This document shows, in pieces, positions 54,243 to 62,748 of a stretch of DNA of 64,000 nt. The stretch is taken from assembly GCF_014697075.1 (NCBI RefSeq), contig NZ_JACJRE010000003.1, positions 1 to 64,000 of the forward strand, read 5' to 3'. The first letter of the stretch is position 1. Every line of letters begins with the position of its first letter. Source of the DNA: Tolypothrix sp. FACHB-123. Lineage in GTDB: Bacteria; Cyanobacteriota; Cyanobacteriia; Cyanobacteriales; Nostocaceae. Under the pieces are notes generated by a model. It was not told the origin of the DNA and did not search any database. It worked only from the letters and a program-made list of their open reading frames with translations. Position numbers and translations under genes: made by a program.

Positions 54243-55895
54243 CTATGAGCTAACGGCAACTGCAAAAGGTTCTAAAATGGTAATTAATTTGACATTAAAT
54301 TCTGCATCAAATACAGGCTTTTTGTAATCTAAGCTCCAGAGTTCTAAGGCACAATCATCGTCAGGATGAGCGGGGTAAACACGCAATTGTACTTCCTGGA
54401 TATGGGGATAATATTCGCATTGTATGCGTTGAATTGCCCCAATTTGCCGCCGATCTAGGGCCACTGCTAATCGTAATATTGCACTCAATTGGCTAACGAT
54501 TTGGCGTTGCTGTTTGGTGAGTAGGTTGCGGAAATTTTCGTGCTTTTTCTTGGGTGGTGATTTGCGATGATATCGGGCTAAGTTGGCTATGATTTCAATT
54601 TCGGTTTCGGTATAACCGAGTAATTCACTATTACGAATTAGATAGTAAGAGTGTTTGTGGTGAGATGAATGGCTGACATAGTGACCGCAATTATGTAAAA
54701 TTGCTGCTGCCCATAGTAATTGTCGTTCTTCTATGCCCCAGAAATGTAATTTATTTTGTGTTTGGTCAAATAAACTGAGGGCAAATTTGGCAATGCGATC
54801 GCAATGTTCTAAATTAATTTGGTATTTATTGGTGTGTTTGAGTACACTCCTCTGGCGAATTGAACTTTGAAACCGCAGTTTATCTTCAATTAAACCGTGG
54901 GCTAGCATCCAGTCTACGATTACACCTTCACGCAGCGCCCGTTCGCAAATTGTCACTGATTCTACACCCAAAAGCGTCATAGCTTCCTGTAATATTACTG
55001 CGCCTGCCAGTATAACTTCTGACCGCTTCTCTGGCATACCAGGTATGACACTGCGTTCGATGTTAGTTAGTCTCCGCAAGCGATTTACCCAATCTCGTAA
55101 ATCTTTGAGGGTTAATTGATAACCGTTGAGTGTGGAAGGGACAAAACCTAATTTTTCTCTAGCATTAATTAGGGCTAAGGTTTCGATGGTTCCGGATGTA
55201 CCAACTAAACGCGGTGTTTCACCAAATTTGAGGTTTGCTAATACTTCTTCTACGGAACGTTCTAGCATTCCCCTGGCGTAAGCTTGGAGGTACTGAAACT
55301 CTGTGTTACTGATGGGGTCAGTTTTGATTAACTCGGTAGTTAAGCGCACTGCACCAATTTTTGTGCTGGTGAGGGTGCGGGGTTCGTTGCTATCCCCCAA
55401 AATTAATTCTGTGGAACCACCGCCAATATCGACAATCATGTGCGGTTGGTTGTTAAATTCCATCCCCGACAGTACACCCAGGTAGATGCGTCGCGCTTCC
55501 TCTTGTCCAGAAATCAAGTCAACGCTTAAACCTAAATCAACTACTACCTTGTGAAGAAAATCTTTACCGTTGGGTGCTTCACGCACAGCACTGGTGGCTA
55601 CAGCTACTATCGTTTCCGCGTTGAAAGTTTTGGCAACTTTTTGAAAGCGTCCTAAAGCCGCGATCGCTTTTTCTATGATCTCTGGTTTGAGATCGCCGGT
55701 GACTAAATTGCGATCGCCTAATCTCACCGTTTCTTTTTCTCTGGCAATAATACTAAAAGCCGGTAGTGTAGCGTCAATTTTTACTACTACCATGTGCAGA
55801 GAATTTGTACCTAAGTCAATAGCCGCAATAATCCGGTTTTGCTTCACTGTCTGAGTCGGAAGGCTCACGCAGTTAGCGGAAACTAAACTGAGCAT
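54243..55895 (-). CDS. ppx: Exopolyphosphatase (Ppx/GppA family)
   Basis: Hydrolyses terminal phosphates of polyphosphate or ppGpp-type substrates. The 550-residue protein has the actin-like ATPase fold: AAIDLGTNSLHMVVVKI, VATSAVREAPNGKDFL, LISGQEEARRIYLG, VDIGGGSTELILG and LVGTSGTIETLA. The C-terminal half is an HD-type domain with ILHNCGHYVSHSSHHKHSYY. It is divergent from ubiA. With ppk1 in the same window both arms of polyphosphate turnover are present, though far apart. Confidence 0.94.
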   Translation of the reverse strand: MLSLVSANCVSLPTQTVKQNRIIAAIDLGTNSLHMVVVKIDATLPAFSIIAREKETVRLGDRNLVTGDLKPEIIEKAIAALGRFQKVAKTFNAETIVAVATSAVREAPNGKDFLHKVVVDLGLSVDLISGQEEARRIYLGVLSGMEFNNQPHMIVDIGGGSTELILGDSNEPRTLTSTKIGAVRLTTELIKTDPISNTEFQYLQAYARGMLERSVEEVLANLKFGETPRLVGTSGTIETLALINAREKLGFVPSTLNGYQLTLKDLRDWVNRLRRLTNIERSVIPGMPEKRSEVILAGAVILQEAMTLLGVESVTICERALREGVIVDWMLAHGLIEDKLRFQSSIRQRSVLKHTNKYQINLEHCDRIAKFALSLFDQTQNKLHFWGIEERQLLWAAAILHNCGHYVSHSSHHKHSYYLIRNSELLGYTETEIEIIANLARYHRKSPPKKKHENFRNLLTKQQRQIVSQLSAILRLAVALDRRQIGAIQRIQCEYYPHIQEVQLRVYPAHPDDDCALELWSLDYKKPVFDAEFNVKLITILEPFAVAVSS

Positions 55896-56146
55896 CTAAT
55901 TTTCTCTCTTTTAAAGAAGAATTTTAAAAACTGGTGTTTTAGGAGAATCAAAGTTGCATGGTTAGCAACTTTACCTGATTTCAGAAGATTTACTATGGTA
56001 CTCACAACTAAATTGACCTTTTAGAGGTATCTAAAGATGCAAGTTTAGGTTGTGTTTTTACAAATAGCAAATAAAGATATTCTATAGATGTAAAGATGTG
56101 TGAATTCATCTGGCCAAAGCAATTTCTTTATTTCTTCTTCACTTCT

Positions 56147-57028
56147 ATGGTAAAAACGCCCCTAAGCAACACCGAACCGGTATGGCTTGTGATTATTCGG
56201 CTTTTGCGATGGCATAAACCAGAAGGCCGGTTAATTTTGATGATTCCTGCCCTTTGGGCTGTATTTTTAGCAGCCGCAGGTAAACCACCTTTACCTTTAG
56301 TAGGGGTAATTATCTTGGGTACTCTCGCTACAAGTGCGGCTGGTTGTGTCGTCAATGATTTGTGGGATCGGGATATCGATCCAGAGGTGGAAAGAACGCG
56401 CGATCGCCCCCTAGCAGCCCGTACACTGTCAATTAAAGTCGGGATTGCGGTGGGGATAGTAGCGCTAGCTTGTGCGGCTGTTCTGGCGTTTTACCTCAAC
56501 CCCTTAACTTTTTGGTTATCTGCTGCGGCTGTACCAGTCATTTTGTTATACCCAGGGGCGAAACGAGTTTTTCCCGTACCCCAACTGGTACTGTCTATTG
56601 CTTGGGGTTTTGCGGTATTAATTAGCTGGAGTGCGGTGACACAAAACATCTCTCAACCAACTTGGCTGCTTTGGGGTGCAACTGTATTATGGACATTGGG
56701 ATTTGATACTGTTTATGCCATGAGCGACAAGGAAGACGATCGACGCATTGGTATTAATTCTAGCGCCCTGTTTTTTGGTAATTACGCCCCGTTAGCTATT
56801 GGTATATTCTTTGCTGGCACAATTGCTTTACTGACTTACTTAGGTATTGTCATCCATCTACATATTGTTTTTTGGATTAGTCTAGTAATTGCCACAATAG
56901 CTTGGATTTGGCAATCAATACGTTTAAGTCAGCCAGATTTACCTAACTCTATTTATGGTGAAATGTTCCGACAAAATGTCTGGATTGGTTTTATATTACT
57001 AGCAGGGATGATTGCAGGTTTTGTGTAA
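56147..57028 (+). CDS. ubiA: 4-Hydroxybenzoate polyprenyltransferase-like (plastoquinone pathway)
   Basis: UbiA-family integral membrane prenyltransferase that attaches a polyprenyl chain to 4-hydroxybenzoate; in cyanobacteria this feeds plastoquinone synthesis. The 293-residue protein has about eight membrane segments and the Asp-rich motif NDLWDRDIDPEVERTRDRPL for Mg-diphosphate binding. The second Asp motif lies in YAMSDKEDDRRIG. ATG 56147 (MVKTPLSNTEPVW) is chosen over an in-frame start 17 codons upstream. It is divergent from ppx. A small terminator hairpin follows at 57040-57056. Confidence 0.93.
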   Translation: MVKTPLSNTEPVWLVIIRLLRWHKPEGRLILMIPALWAVFLAAAGKPPLPLVGVIILGTLATSAAGCVVNDLWDRDIDPEVERTRDRPLAARTLSIKVGIAVGIVALACAAVLAFYLNPLTFWLSAAAVPVILLYPGAKRVFPVPQLVLSIAWGFAVLISWSAVTQNISQPTWLLWGATVLWTLGFDTVYAMSDKEDDRRIGINSSALFFGNYAPLAIGIFFAGTIALLTYLGIVIHLHIVFWISLVIATIAWIWQSIRLSQPDLPNSIYGEMFRQNVWIGFILLAGMIAGFV

Positions 57029-57039
57029 TTTTCATTAAT

Positions 57040-57056
57040 AAACCCTAACGGGTTTT
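57040..57056 (+). terminator. Terminator of ubiA
   Basis: AAACCC-TAAC-GGGTTT with a short T-run, 12 bp after the ubiA stop. A second hairpin GGGTTTAGC-ATT-GCTAAACCC (9-bp perfect stem) lies at 57096-57116. Confidence 0.6.
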
Positions 57057-57269
57057 ACGGAGAAGTAACTAGTAATGATTTTTCAAGAAATTCTAGGGTT
57101 TAGCATTGCTAAACCCCTACAGCAGATACTGTCTAGCGTATAAATTCATCACCATTTCTTTGTTAAATACTGATTTAATTCATGATTGCATATCATGAAT
57201 TTTTTTTTGCACGAAAAAATCCTGTCCCTACAAATGGATATTTGAAAATATATATCCAACTAGTCTTGA

Positions 57270-57312
57270 ATAATTACGAATTACGAATTATAAATTACGA
57301 ATTATTAATTGG
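57270..57312. repeat. Heptamer repeat (AATTACG)n
   Basis: Five degenerate ATTACGA units, typical of heterocystous cyanobacterial repeats. Confidence 0.85.
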
Positions 57313-57477
57313 TATGACTAGGGATTCTTTGAAGATTTACTTTAGATTGCTTCATGAGAATTTCACAAACACAAAGTTTTTACAGATAATAAATAAAGTT
57401 TTCATCAAGTTTGTGTGTTTATATCCGAAATTCTACGGCTTTAGTTTAGTAGTTGGATATATAACGATGAATGTCTT

Positions 57478-58071
57478 ATGTACCCGACACTGACGAAGCG
57501 ATCGCATTTTGTAAAAATCGCCATGATAGTTTTATTCTCCCTTGGTAGCCTTGGTGTGGTTGGAGGGAGTTTTCTGCTCAGAAAAGCTTTTAGCAGTTCT
57601 AATGTACCGGAAATAGTCAGCGATACATCACGTTATGCAGCAATACGTAATGAACTCATAGGTTATAGCTACCCAATAAAACATTTTCCGGATACCATTC
57701 CTAATAATTCAAAAGATGTAAAAATTGCTTATTCACCAGGGTTTTTACAGGGTGGAAGTTTTTTTCAAGTCAGGTTGAAAGAGTCACCAGACAAGGTAAA
57801 ACAATTACTTTCCCAATATAAAAGTGTTGCTAAGTACCGTTATAAGGGTGGTAATACAAATGACCACGTTAACCAACCTGACGGAGTACCGACCACATTC
57901 TTTTATACTAGCGAAACATCAGCAGATTCTTTTCCCCCTAGCTACGAAATCTTAGTATTGGATGTACAAGATAGGGGTAAACCTGGCTTTAAATGGAATC
58001 ATGGTTATAGCTATGGTGTAGCTATTGATAGTTCCACCTCTGATATTGTTTATTGGAGTGAGCAGTGGTAA
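57478..58071 (+). CDS. Hypothetical membrane-anchored protein
   Basis: A 197-residue protein of unrecognised family with one N-terminal anchor (IAMIVLFSLGSLGVVGGSFL, about residues 13-32) and a soluble extracytoplasmic part. Recognisable features are SYPIKHFPDTIPNNSKDVKI, a KESPDKVKQLLSQYKS helix and a beta-rich C-terminus with NHGYSYGVAID. The ATG follows an A+T-rich leader without a clear Shine-Dalgarno. The next gene, of the SLOG superfamily, begins 37 bp downstream, separated by heptamer repeats. Confidence 0.7.
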   Translation: MYPTLTKRSHFVKIAMIVLFSLGSLGVVGGSFLLRKAFSSSNVPEIVSDTSRYAAIRNELIGYSYPIKHFPDTIPNNSKDVKIAYSPGFLQGGSFFQVRLKESPDKVKQLLSQYKSVAKYRYKGGNTNDHVNQPDGVPTTFFYTSETSADSFPPSYEILVLDVQDRGKPGFKWNHGYSYGVAIDSSTSDIVYWSEQW

Positions 58072-58079
58072 AGAATAAT

Positions 58080-58111
58080 GTTGACTGTTGACTGTTGACT
58101 GTTGACCAATG
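58080..58111. repeat. Heptamer repeat (TTGACTG)n supplying the next start codon
   Basis: TTGACTG units followed by TTGACCAATGAC. The final CAATGAC unit contains the ATG of the SLOG gene (58109). Confidence 0.9.
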
Positions 58112-58603
58112 ACAAAAATAATAATTGGTATCATGGGGCCGGGAGAACAAGCAAAAGCACGTGATTTGCATAATGCTGATGAATTAGGTCGTCTAATTGC
58201 TCAACAAGGCTGGATTTTATTGACTGGCGGTAGAAATGCGGGGGTGATGGATGCAGCAAATCAAAGTGCAAAATCGGCGGATGGGTTAACGCTGGGTATT
58301 CTTCCAGGATGCGATCGCAATAGCATCTCTAACTATGTAGATATTGCCATCTTCACCGATATGGGAAGCGCACGCAATAATATTAATGTTCTCTCCAGTA
58401 ATGTTGTTATTGCTTGCGGTATGGGTGCGGGAACGGCTTCGGAGATTGCTTTGGCTATCAAAGGAAATAAGCCAGTAATTTTATTAACTGACGATAGCGA
58501 AAGCCAAGCCTTCTTTAAAAAGCTGTCGCCGGATAATGTGTATATAGTTGAGAGTGCGGTGGATGCGATCGCAATTGCTAAGTTATTAGTCAATAGTCAG
58601 TAG
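58109..58603 (+). CDS. SLOG-superfamily (TIGR00725-like) protein
   Basis: A 164-residue Rossmann-like protein of the LOG / putative nucleotide-binding SLOG superfamily: IGIMGPGEQA, LGRLIAQQGWILLTGGRNAG and VMDAANQSAK (the GGR and GVM pattern), GCDRNSISN and the glycine-rich GMGAGTASEIALAIKGNKPV. TIGR00725-type proteins are related to cytokinin-activating LOG enzymes, but the catalytic role in bacteria is unsettled. The ATG lies inside the heptamer repeat, a sign that the start may have been created by repeat expansion. Confidence 0.85.
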   Translation: MTKIIIGIMGPGEQAKARDLHNADELGRLIAQQGWILLTGGRNAGVMDAANQSAKSADGLTLGILPGCDRNSISNYVDIAIFTDMGSARNNINVLSSNVVIACGMGAGTASEIALAIKGNKPVILLTDDSESQAFFKKLSPDNVYIVESAVDAIAIAKLLVNSQ

Positions 58604-58691
58604 GGGCGGGTTTATGGAAAATCGTCATGGATATTTGAGGATATTTGTGAACTCGCCCGTACAGTTGTCAGTGGTTATCTGAACGTGAACC

Positions 58692-59309
58692 TCATTGGCT
58701 GCGAGAAATTTCGGGTAAACCTAAATGCTTTCTCACATCATTAATTGGTTCTTGCCAATGGTCTTCAAAGGGGTAAGCTAGGAGGAAAGCAGCTTGTTTA
58801 CCTAACTCTTTTCCTTTTTGCTCTTTCGCAGAAATGGCTTTGGCTTGCTGGGGCGCGAATATGGGATAAAGTAATCTTGCGATCCAAAGGCTGTTTGTTA
58901 AAGAATTACTGTAGTTTTGGGTAGCTGCAAAAGCTAGAACGCCCATCTCTCCTGCATAGCTGGTGTCGAAACCGAGCAAAACATGAAAAATATCGTGGGT
59001 AATCACGTATCGCAGGGCAAAAACATTGCGTTTAGCAACTTCATCCAGTTCAGGACTCACCGTCAATGGCTTGAGGTTGTTTAGCTGCATGTGATCCGCA
59101 TATTCTCGCCCAAAGGAACCGGGAGGATATTGACTGAGTTTTTCTAAATCTATTCTTGGATAATAGCCCGCAAGCGATCGCAATTTCTCCGCCACCTCTG
59201 GAGCAACCTTTGCACCGAGAAAATCAGACTTCAGTAAGGCGAAATCTCCCATGTTGCCAGAATTTTTGGCAGCTAACATGGCTTGGAATTGTTGCAGTTT
59301 TTTCCACAT
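58692..59309 (-). CDS. Coq4-like protein
   Basis: A 205-residue protein with the Coq4 metal-binding signature RYVITHDIFHVLLGFDTSYA followed by GEMGVLAF, i.e. HDxxH with a downstream Glu. In eukaryotes Coq4 organises and acts within the ubiquinone biosynthesis complex. Cyanobacteria make plastoquinone, so the substrate here is open. N-terminal and C-terminal regions are helical (FAATQNYSNSLTNSLWIARL). It is the third gene after a VOC-fold protein and a methyltransferase on the same strand, 43 bp behind the latter. Confidence 0.85.
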   Translation of the reverse strand: MWKKLQQFQAMLAAKNSGNMGDFALLKSDFLGAKVAPEVAEKLRSLAGYYPRIDLEKLSQYPPGSFGREYADHMQLNNLKPLTVSPELDEVAKRNVFALRYVITHDIFHVLLGFDTSYAGEMGVLAFAATQNYSNSLTNSLWIARLLYPIFAPQQAKAISAKEQKGKELGKQAAFLLAYPFEDHWQEPINDVRKHLGLPEISRSQ

Positions 59310-59352
59310 GATGACTCTCCCATAATTTGGGTAATGCGATCGCTTTTTTGAG

Positions 59353-60405
59353 TTAAATTCGCGCTTCCAAAATCAAGTTAAATGGCGTTTGCGTCGCTCG
59401 GCGGAATTGACTAAACCCAGCTTGCACCATTACTTGTCCTAGTCTTTTCTCTCCAGCTTGCGCTCCTAACCCTAAACCAACTTCTTGGGATAAAGAATTA
59501 GGCGTACAAAATGCGGAAGAAGCAGCGTAAAACAAACGACCTACAGGATTGAGGTTTTCTGCGATATCATTACCCGCAAAAGGTTCGACTAACAGCACTG
59601 TGCCATCATCTACTAGTACTTCCTTAGCATGTTTCAAGGCTCCTACAGGATCGCCCATGTCGTGCAGACAATCCATAAAACAAACTAGAGCATATTCCGA
59701 GCCTGGAAAATTATGAGCGTGAGCCACTGTAAATTTTACACGGTCTGCAACCCCGGCTTCCTCGGCGCGTTGACGAGCAACTTCAATTGAGCCTGCGTGG
59801 TAATCAAAACCCCAAAAAGTTGAGTTGGGATACATCTGCGCCATAATAATTGTCGATGCACCATGACCGCAACCCACATCAGCAACTTTGATACCTGCTT
59901 TTAATTTCTCCTCCACACCTTCTAACGCCGGAATCCATTCTGTAGTCAGAAAGGTGCGGTAACCAGTTCTGAAAAATGCCTCAGTTCCACAGAATAATCG
60001 CGGGTGATGTTCGTGCCAACCGATACCGTTACCTGTGCGAAAAGCCTCAGCCACTTTATCCTCATCTAACCAAATGGCTGAAATCACATCAAAACCCGGA
60101 ACCATAAACACGGGACTGGTGGGATTTGCTAATACCATCGCGTGTTCTTCTGGTAATTCGTAGGTATCATTAACTGCATCGTAAGTTACATAACCGCCTG
60201 CGGCTTGGTTATTCAGCCATTCCAGGATATAACGTTGACGAACCCCGGTTTTTAAACCTAATTCCATTGCTGTCATAGGGCCAGCACCCGCCATTGCTTG
60301 ATACAAGCCGAGTTTATGACCAATATTTGTCATCACCCCCGACATACTTGCAGCCATATCCGCAATTACTTGTCCGACAAAGGAGTGCAACTTAGTTTCA
60401 TTCAT
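59353..60405 (-). CDS. SAM-dependent methyltransferase with N-terminal winged helix
   Basis: A 350-residue class I methyltransferase. The N-terminal part is a winged-helix dimerisation domain (MTAMELGLKTGVRQRYILEW, AGGYVTYDAVNDTYELP). The SAM-binding motif I is VADVGCGHGASTIIMAQ, followed by FWGFDYHAGSIEVARQRAEE and ALVCFMDCLHDMGDPVGAL. This layout resembles plant-type O-methyltransferases and bacterial small-molecule methyltransferases. It follows the VOC-domain gene by 6 bp and precedes the Coq4-like gene by 43 bp, so the three are probably one operon. Confidence 0.92.
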   Translation of the reverse strand: MNETKLHSFVGQVIADMAASMSGVMTNIGHKLGLYQAMAGAGPMTAMELGLKTGVRQRYILEWLNNQAAGGYVTYDAVNDTYELPEEHAMVLANPTSPVFMVPGFDVISAIWLDEDKVAEAFRTGNGIGWHEHHPRLFCGTEAFFRTGYRTFLTTEWIPALEGVEEKLKAGIKVADVGCGHGASTIIMAQMYPNSTFWGFDYHAGSIEVARQRAEEAGVADRVKFTVAHAHNFPGSEYALVCFMDCLHDMGDPVGALKHAKEVLVDDGTVLLVEPFAGNDIAENLNPVGRLFYAASSAFCTPNSLSQEVGLGLGAQAGEKRLGQVMVQAGFSQFRRATQTPFNLILEARI

Positions 60406-60411
60406 AACGCC

Positions 60412-60870
60412 TCATCTTCTAAACTTTTCAATGGTTAAATTGTCATTAGCTTTATGTATTGCTTGCTCAACTGTGAAATTAATTTCTTGACCATAGGAAA
60501 CTTCTAGGGTATGACCATCAGGATCGCGGAAAAATGCCCAGTAACCGACAGGAAAACCCCAGTCATGGGGCCCATCTATCAACACGCCTTCTAAACGCGC
60601 CTCATGGCAAAGGCGGTCTACTTCCTCACGAGTTTGACAAGCCACTCCCAAATGGGATGCAGGCGCAAGGGTGCTTTTTAGTTCCGCAACTTGAATTAAA
60701 ACAATCACAAATGGTCGAGTTAAATCGCTAATCCAAGCCACATCTACGTGCTTCGTTTTATCAGTGCGCCGATGCACTACTTGCATTGCGGCATACTTTG
60801 CATAAAACGACAGGCTTTGATCGATGTCGCTGACTCCCAGTGCGATATGAGTAAAACCTAGATCTGACAT
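60412..60870 (-). CDS. VOC (glyoxalase/dioxygenase fold) protein
   Basis: A 152-residue single-domain vicinal-oxygen-chelate protein beginning MSDLGFTHIALGVSDIDQSL and containing HLGVACQTREEVDRLC and FFRDPDGHTLEVSYGQE, with the His and Glu expected at metal positions. Members include glyoxalases, dioxygenases and resistance proteins. As the first gene of the VOC-methyltransferase-Coq4 set, it could modify a phenolic or quinone intermediate, but this is only an inference from context. Confidence 0.9.
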   Translation of the reverse strand: MSDLGFTHIALGVSDIDQSLSFYAKYAAMQVVHRRTDKTKHVDVAWISDLTRPFVIVLIQVAELKSTLAPASHLGVACQTREEVDRLCHEARLEGVLIDGPHDWGFPVGYWAFFRDPDGHTLEVSYGQEINFTVEQAIHKANDNLTIEKFRR

Positions 60871-61614
60871 TAGCTTTTACCTTTTAACAAATGAGCAATA
60901 TCTTTCAGATTAAGATATTGCGGATCTGCACAAGGTTGAAATAGTCTAGCGATCGCTTAACTCTTTTACAGGTAAATTGATGATTTTCCGAAAATTTCCT
61001 TAGTTTCAAAGGTCGAGTTTGCAAGCCCCTCCTCTTTGTCAGGCGTGCAGAACTGCTAAAATGCCCGATAACACCACATCTCCATCTACAAGATCAGTTA
61101 TTTTGATTCCGCAAGGGTAAGGCAAAATTACAAAAAGAAGAAAGATAAAGCTATTTTGGCGGATTAAATCTGCTAAAAACTCTTTTTTGTGAAGATATTT
61201 AGGGTAATTACTGCAAGAAGCTCACAAAATATCTTTAAATTCCTAAAATACCACGCTTTATGCAACTGCTTTGGTGTTACTAGCTCAAATAAAGCGTCTT
61301 GGAACTCGGAGTTTTAGGTTCTGAACTCGAAGTTCCGTGTTCTGAACTCGAAGTTCCATGTTCCGAACTCGAAGTTCCGTGTTCTGAACTCGAAGTTCCT
61401 TGTTCTGAACTCGAAGTTTCATGTTCCGAACTCGAAGTTCCGTGTTCCGAACTCAAAGTTTCATGTTCCGAACTCGAAGTTCCGTGTTCCAAGCTTAAAT
61501 CATCTCCATCGCTGCTCAATTAATCACCTTTTTCATGGAGTAGGTTGGGTTGAGGAACGAAACCCAACACCAAAAAACCTTGGCTTAGTTGAGTTTCACT
61601 GGGTTTAACCCAAC
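60871..61614. other. Gene-free region with a 21-bp array
   Basis: Upstream of the VOC gene; A+T-rich to 61290, with an HIP1-type site near 60950, then the tandem array (61302-61490) and an inverted repeat (61540-61618). Open frames on both strands of the array only reflect its 21-bp period. Confidence 0.7.
61302..61490. repeat. Nine-unit 21-bp tandem array
   Basis: Units of 21 bp, consensus GAACTCGAAGTTCCGTGTTC plus one base, the first degenerate. Each has the interrupted palindrome GAACT-CGA-AGTTC. Two kinds alternate (CCGTGTTCT and CCATGTTCC variants). 21 bp is two helical turns. Confidence 0.95.
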
Positions 61615-61618
61615 CTAC
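61540..61618. repeat. Inverted repeat (GTAGGTTGGGTT family) at the GNAT 3' end
   Basis: GTAGGTTGGGTT and AACCCAACCTAC are perfect inverted ends. Related sequence forms the inner part of the element at 26401-26535. The GNAT stop codon (61615-61617) lies inside it. Confidence 0.75.
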
Positions 61619-62046
61619 ATCTGACTTAAGTCGATAGTAAAGTGATAAGCTCTGATTTCTAGACGGTGCTTGAAGTAAAAACGATGAGCAGCGAAGCGCT
61701 GAACCCCAGAATCCAGGTGTAATTGCTGGCAAGAATTAGCTTTAGCATAGTCTATCAGCCAATTGAGGAGATTTGAACCGTAACCAACAGAGCGATTGCG
61801 CTCTTGAGTTACCAAATCATCCACATAAAGAAACTTACCCCAAGATAAAGATTCAGCGATTCTAAATCCGGCTACAGCCTTGATGCTTCCACCATCTTCT
61901 AAATAAGCTAGGTGAAAACCTTGCTGTTCTTGTCTGCGAATGCGAGTCACAAACTCATTAGCAACAAGATGGGGACGAAGCAGTTGCATAGTAGAAAAAC
62001 AACGCTCAATTTCTGCATCAGACTGTGCCAGATTAATGTAAGTCAT
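61615..62046 (-). CDS. GNAT-family N-acetyltransferase
   Basis: A 143-residue acetyltransferase. The acetyl-CoA loop is in LVTQERNRSVGYGSNLLNWL (R-x-x-x-G-x-G), with KAVAGFRIAESLSWGKFLYV before it and HLDSGVQRFAAHRFYFKH after it. The substrate is unknown. The gene starts right after the ndhK stop codon with no gap, so the two are likely cotranscribed. Its last residues and stop codon lie in a dispersed inverted repeat, so the natural C-terminus may have been changed by the insertion. Confidence 0.9.
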   Translation of the reverse strand: MTYINLAQSDAEIERCFSTMQLLRPHLVANEFVTRIRRQEQQGFHLAYLEDGGSIKAVAGFRIAESLSWGKFLYVDDLVTQERNRSVGYGSNLLNWLIDYAKANSCQQLHLDSGVQRFAAHRFYFKHRLEIRAYHFTIDLSQM

Positions 62047-62748
62047 TTAGTCTTGGATAACTTGCGAATTTTGAGTTTCTGGTAATGCTAGAGGTAATTC
62101 TAACCCTGGAGCCAGAGCAAGTTCTGGTGGCGGCACTTCCCTGCTGGCACTTTTGAGATATTTTCCATCATTAACAGGTTCTACAGGCTTGAGGTGATGG
62201 GTAATGCTGTAATAGCGGTGAGTTTGTTGGGTTAGGTGACGTTCTTGAATGCTTTCATTAGCAATTTTCTTCCGCAATTTAATAATTGCATCGATAACAG
62301 CTTCCGGGCGAGGCGGGCATCCTGGTATATAAATATCAACTGGAATTAATTTATCTACACCCCGCACTGCGCTAGGAGAATCGACACTAAACATTCCCCC
62401 TGTGATGGTACAAGCACCCATCGCGATGACATATTTAGGTTCCGGCATTTGTTCATAGAGTCGCACGAGATTCGGCGCGTACTTCATGGTAATTGTGCCA
62501 GCCGTAATTAACAGATCTGCTTGTCGCGGAGTCGCACGGGGAATCATCCCATATCGTTCTAAGTCAAAGCGCGACGCATAAGCAGCCATAAATTCCATAA
62601 AGCAACAGGCTGTACCAAACATCAAGGGATACAGACTGGACATTTTTACCCAGTTGTAGATATCGTCAACTGTGGTGAGAATAATATTTTCCGATAATTG
62701 TTGCGTAATTTCCGGACGCTCAACGGGGTTGATAATTGAACTAGTCAT
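62047..62748 (-). CDS. ndhK: NDH-1 subunit NdhK
   Basis: NdhK carries the N2-type 4Fe-4S cluster of the photosynthetic NDH-1 complex at the thylakoid membrane. The 233-residue protein has [11 protein letters not shown] (two Cys), ACTITGGMF and [13 protein letters not shown]. The C-terminus is a variable tail as in cyanobacterial homologues. ATG 62748 ([15 protein letters not shown]) is preferred to an in-frame start 29 codons upstream. In cyanobacteria ndhK usually sits between ndhC and ndhJ; here neither is adjacent, and a GNAT gene follows instead. It may be an extra or relocated copy. Confidence 0.93.
   Translation of the reverse strand: MTSSIINPVERPEITQQLSENIILTTVDDIYNWVKMSSLYPLMFGTACCFMEFMAAYASRFDLERYGMIPRATPRQADLLITAGTITMKYAPNLVRLYEQMPEPKYVIAMGACTITGGMFSVDSPSAVRGVDKLIPVDIYIPGCPPRPEAVIDAIIKLRKKIANESIQERHLTQQTHRYYSITHHLKPVEPVNDGKYLKSASREVPPPELALAPGLELPLALPETQNSQVIQD

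Larger units (their letters stand above)
57029..57477. other. Intergenic region with hairpins and tandem repeats
   Basis: Two hairpins near 57040-57116, then ATTACGA-type repeats (57270-57312). An open frame through this stretch is made of the repeats and is not a credible gene. Confidence 0.55.

Noticed and set aside
57182-57493. 103-codon plus-strand frame
   Set aside because: Much of it is the AATTACG repeat, and the rest has no coding character.
61302-61490. LexA-type SOS boxes (GAAC-N4-GTTC)
   Set aside because: The spacer in GAAC-TCGAA-GTTC is five bases, not four, and nine tandem copies do not resemble an SOS promoter.
61280-61523. Open frames on both strands (repeat peptides SSEHGTS and ELEVPCS)
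   Set aside because: They arise from the 21-bp period of the tandem array, which keeps every frame open. No start signal or normal composition supports a protein.
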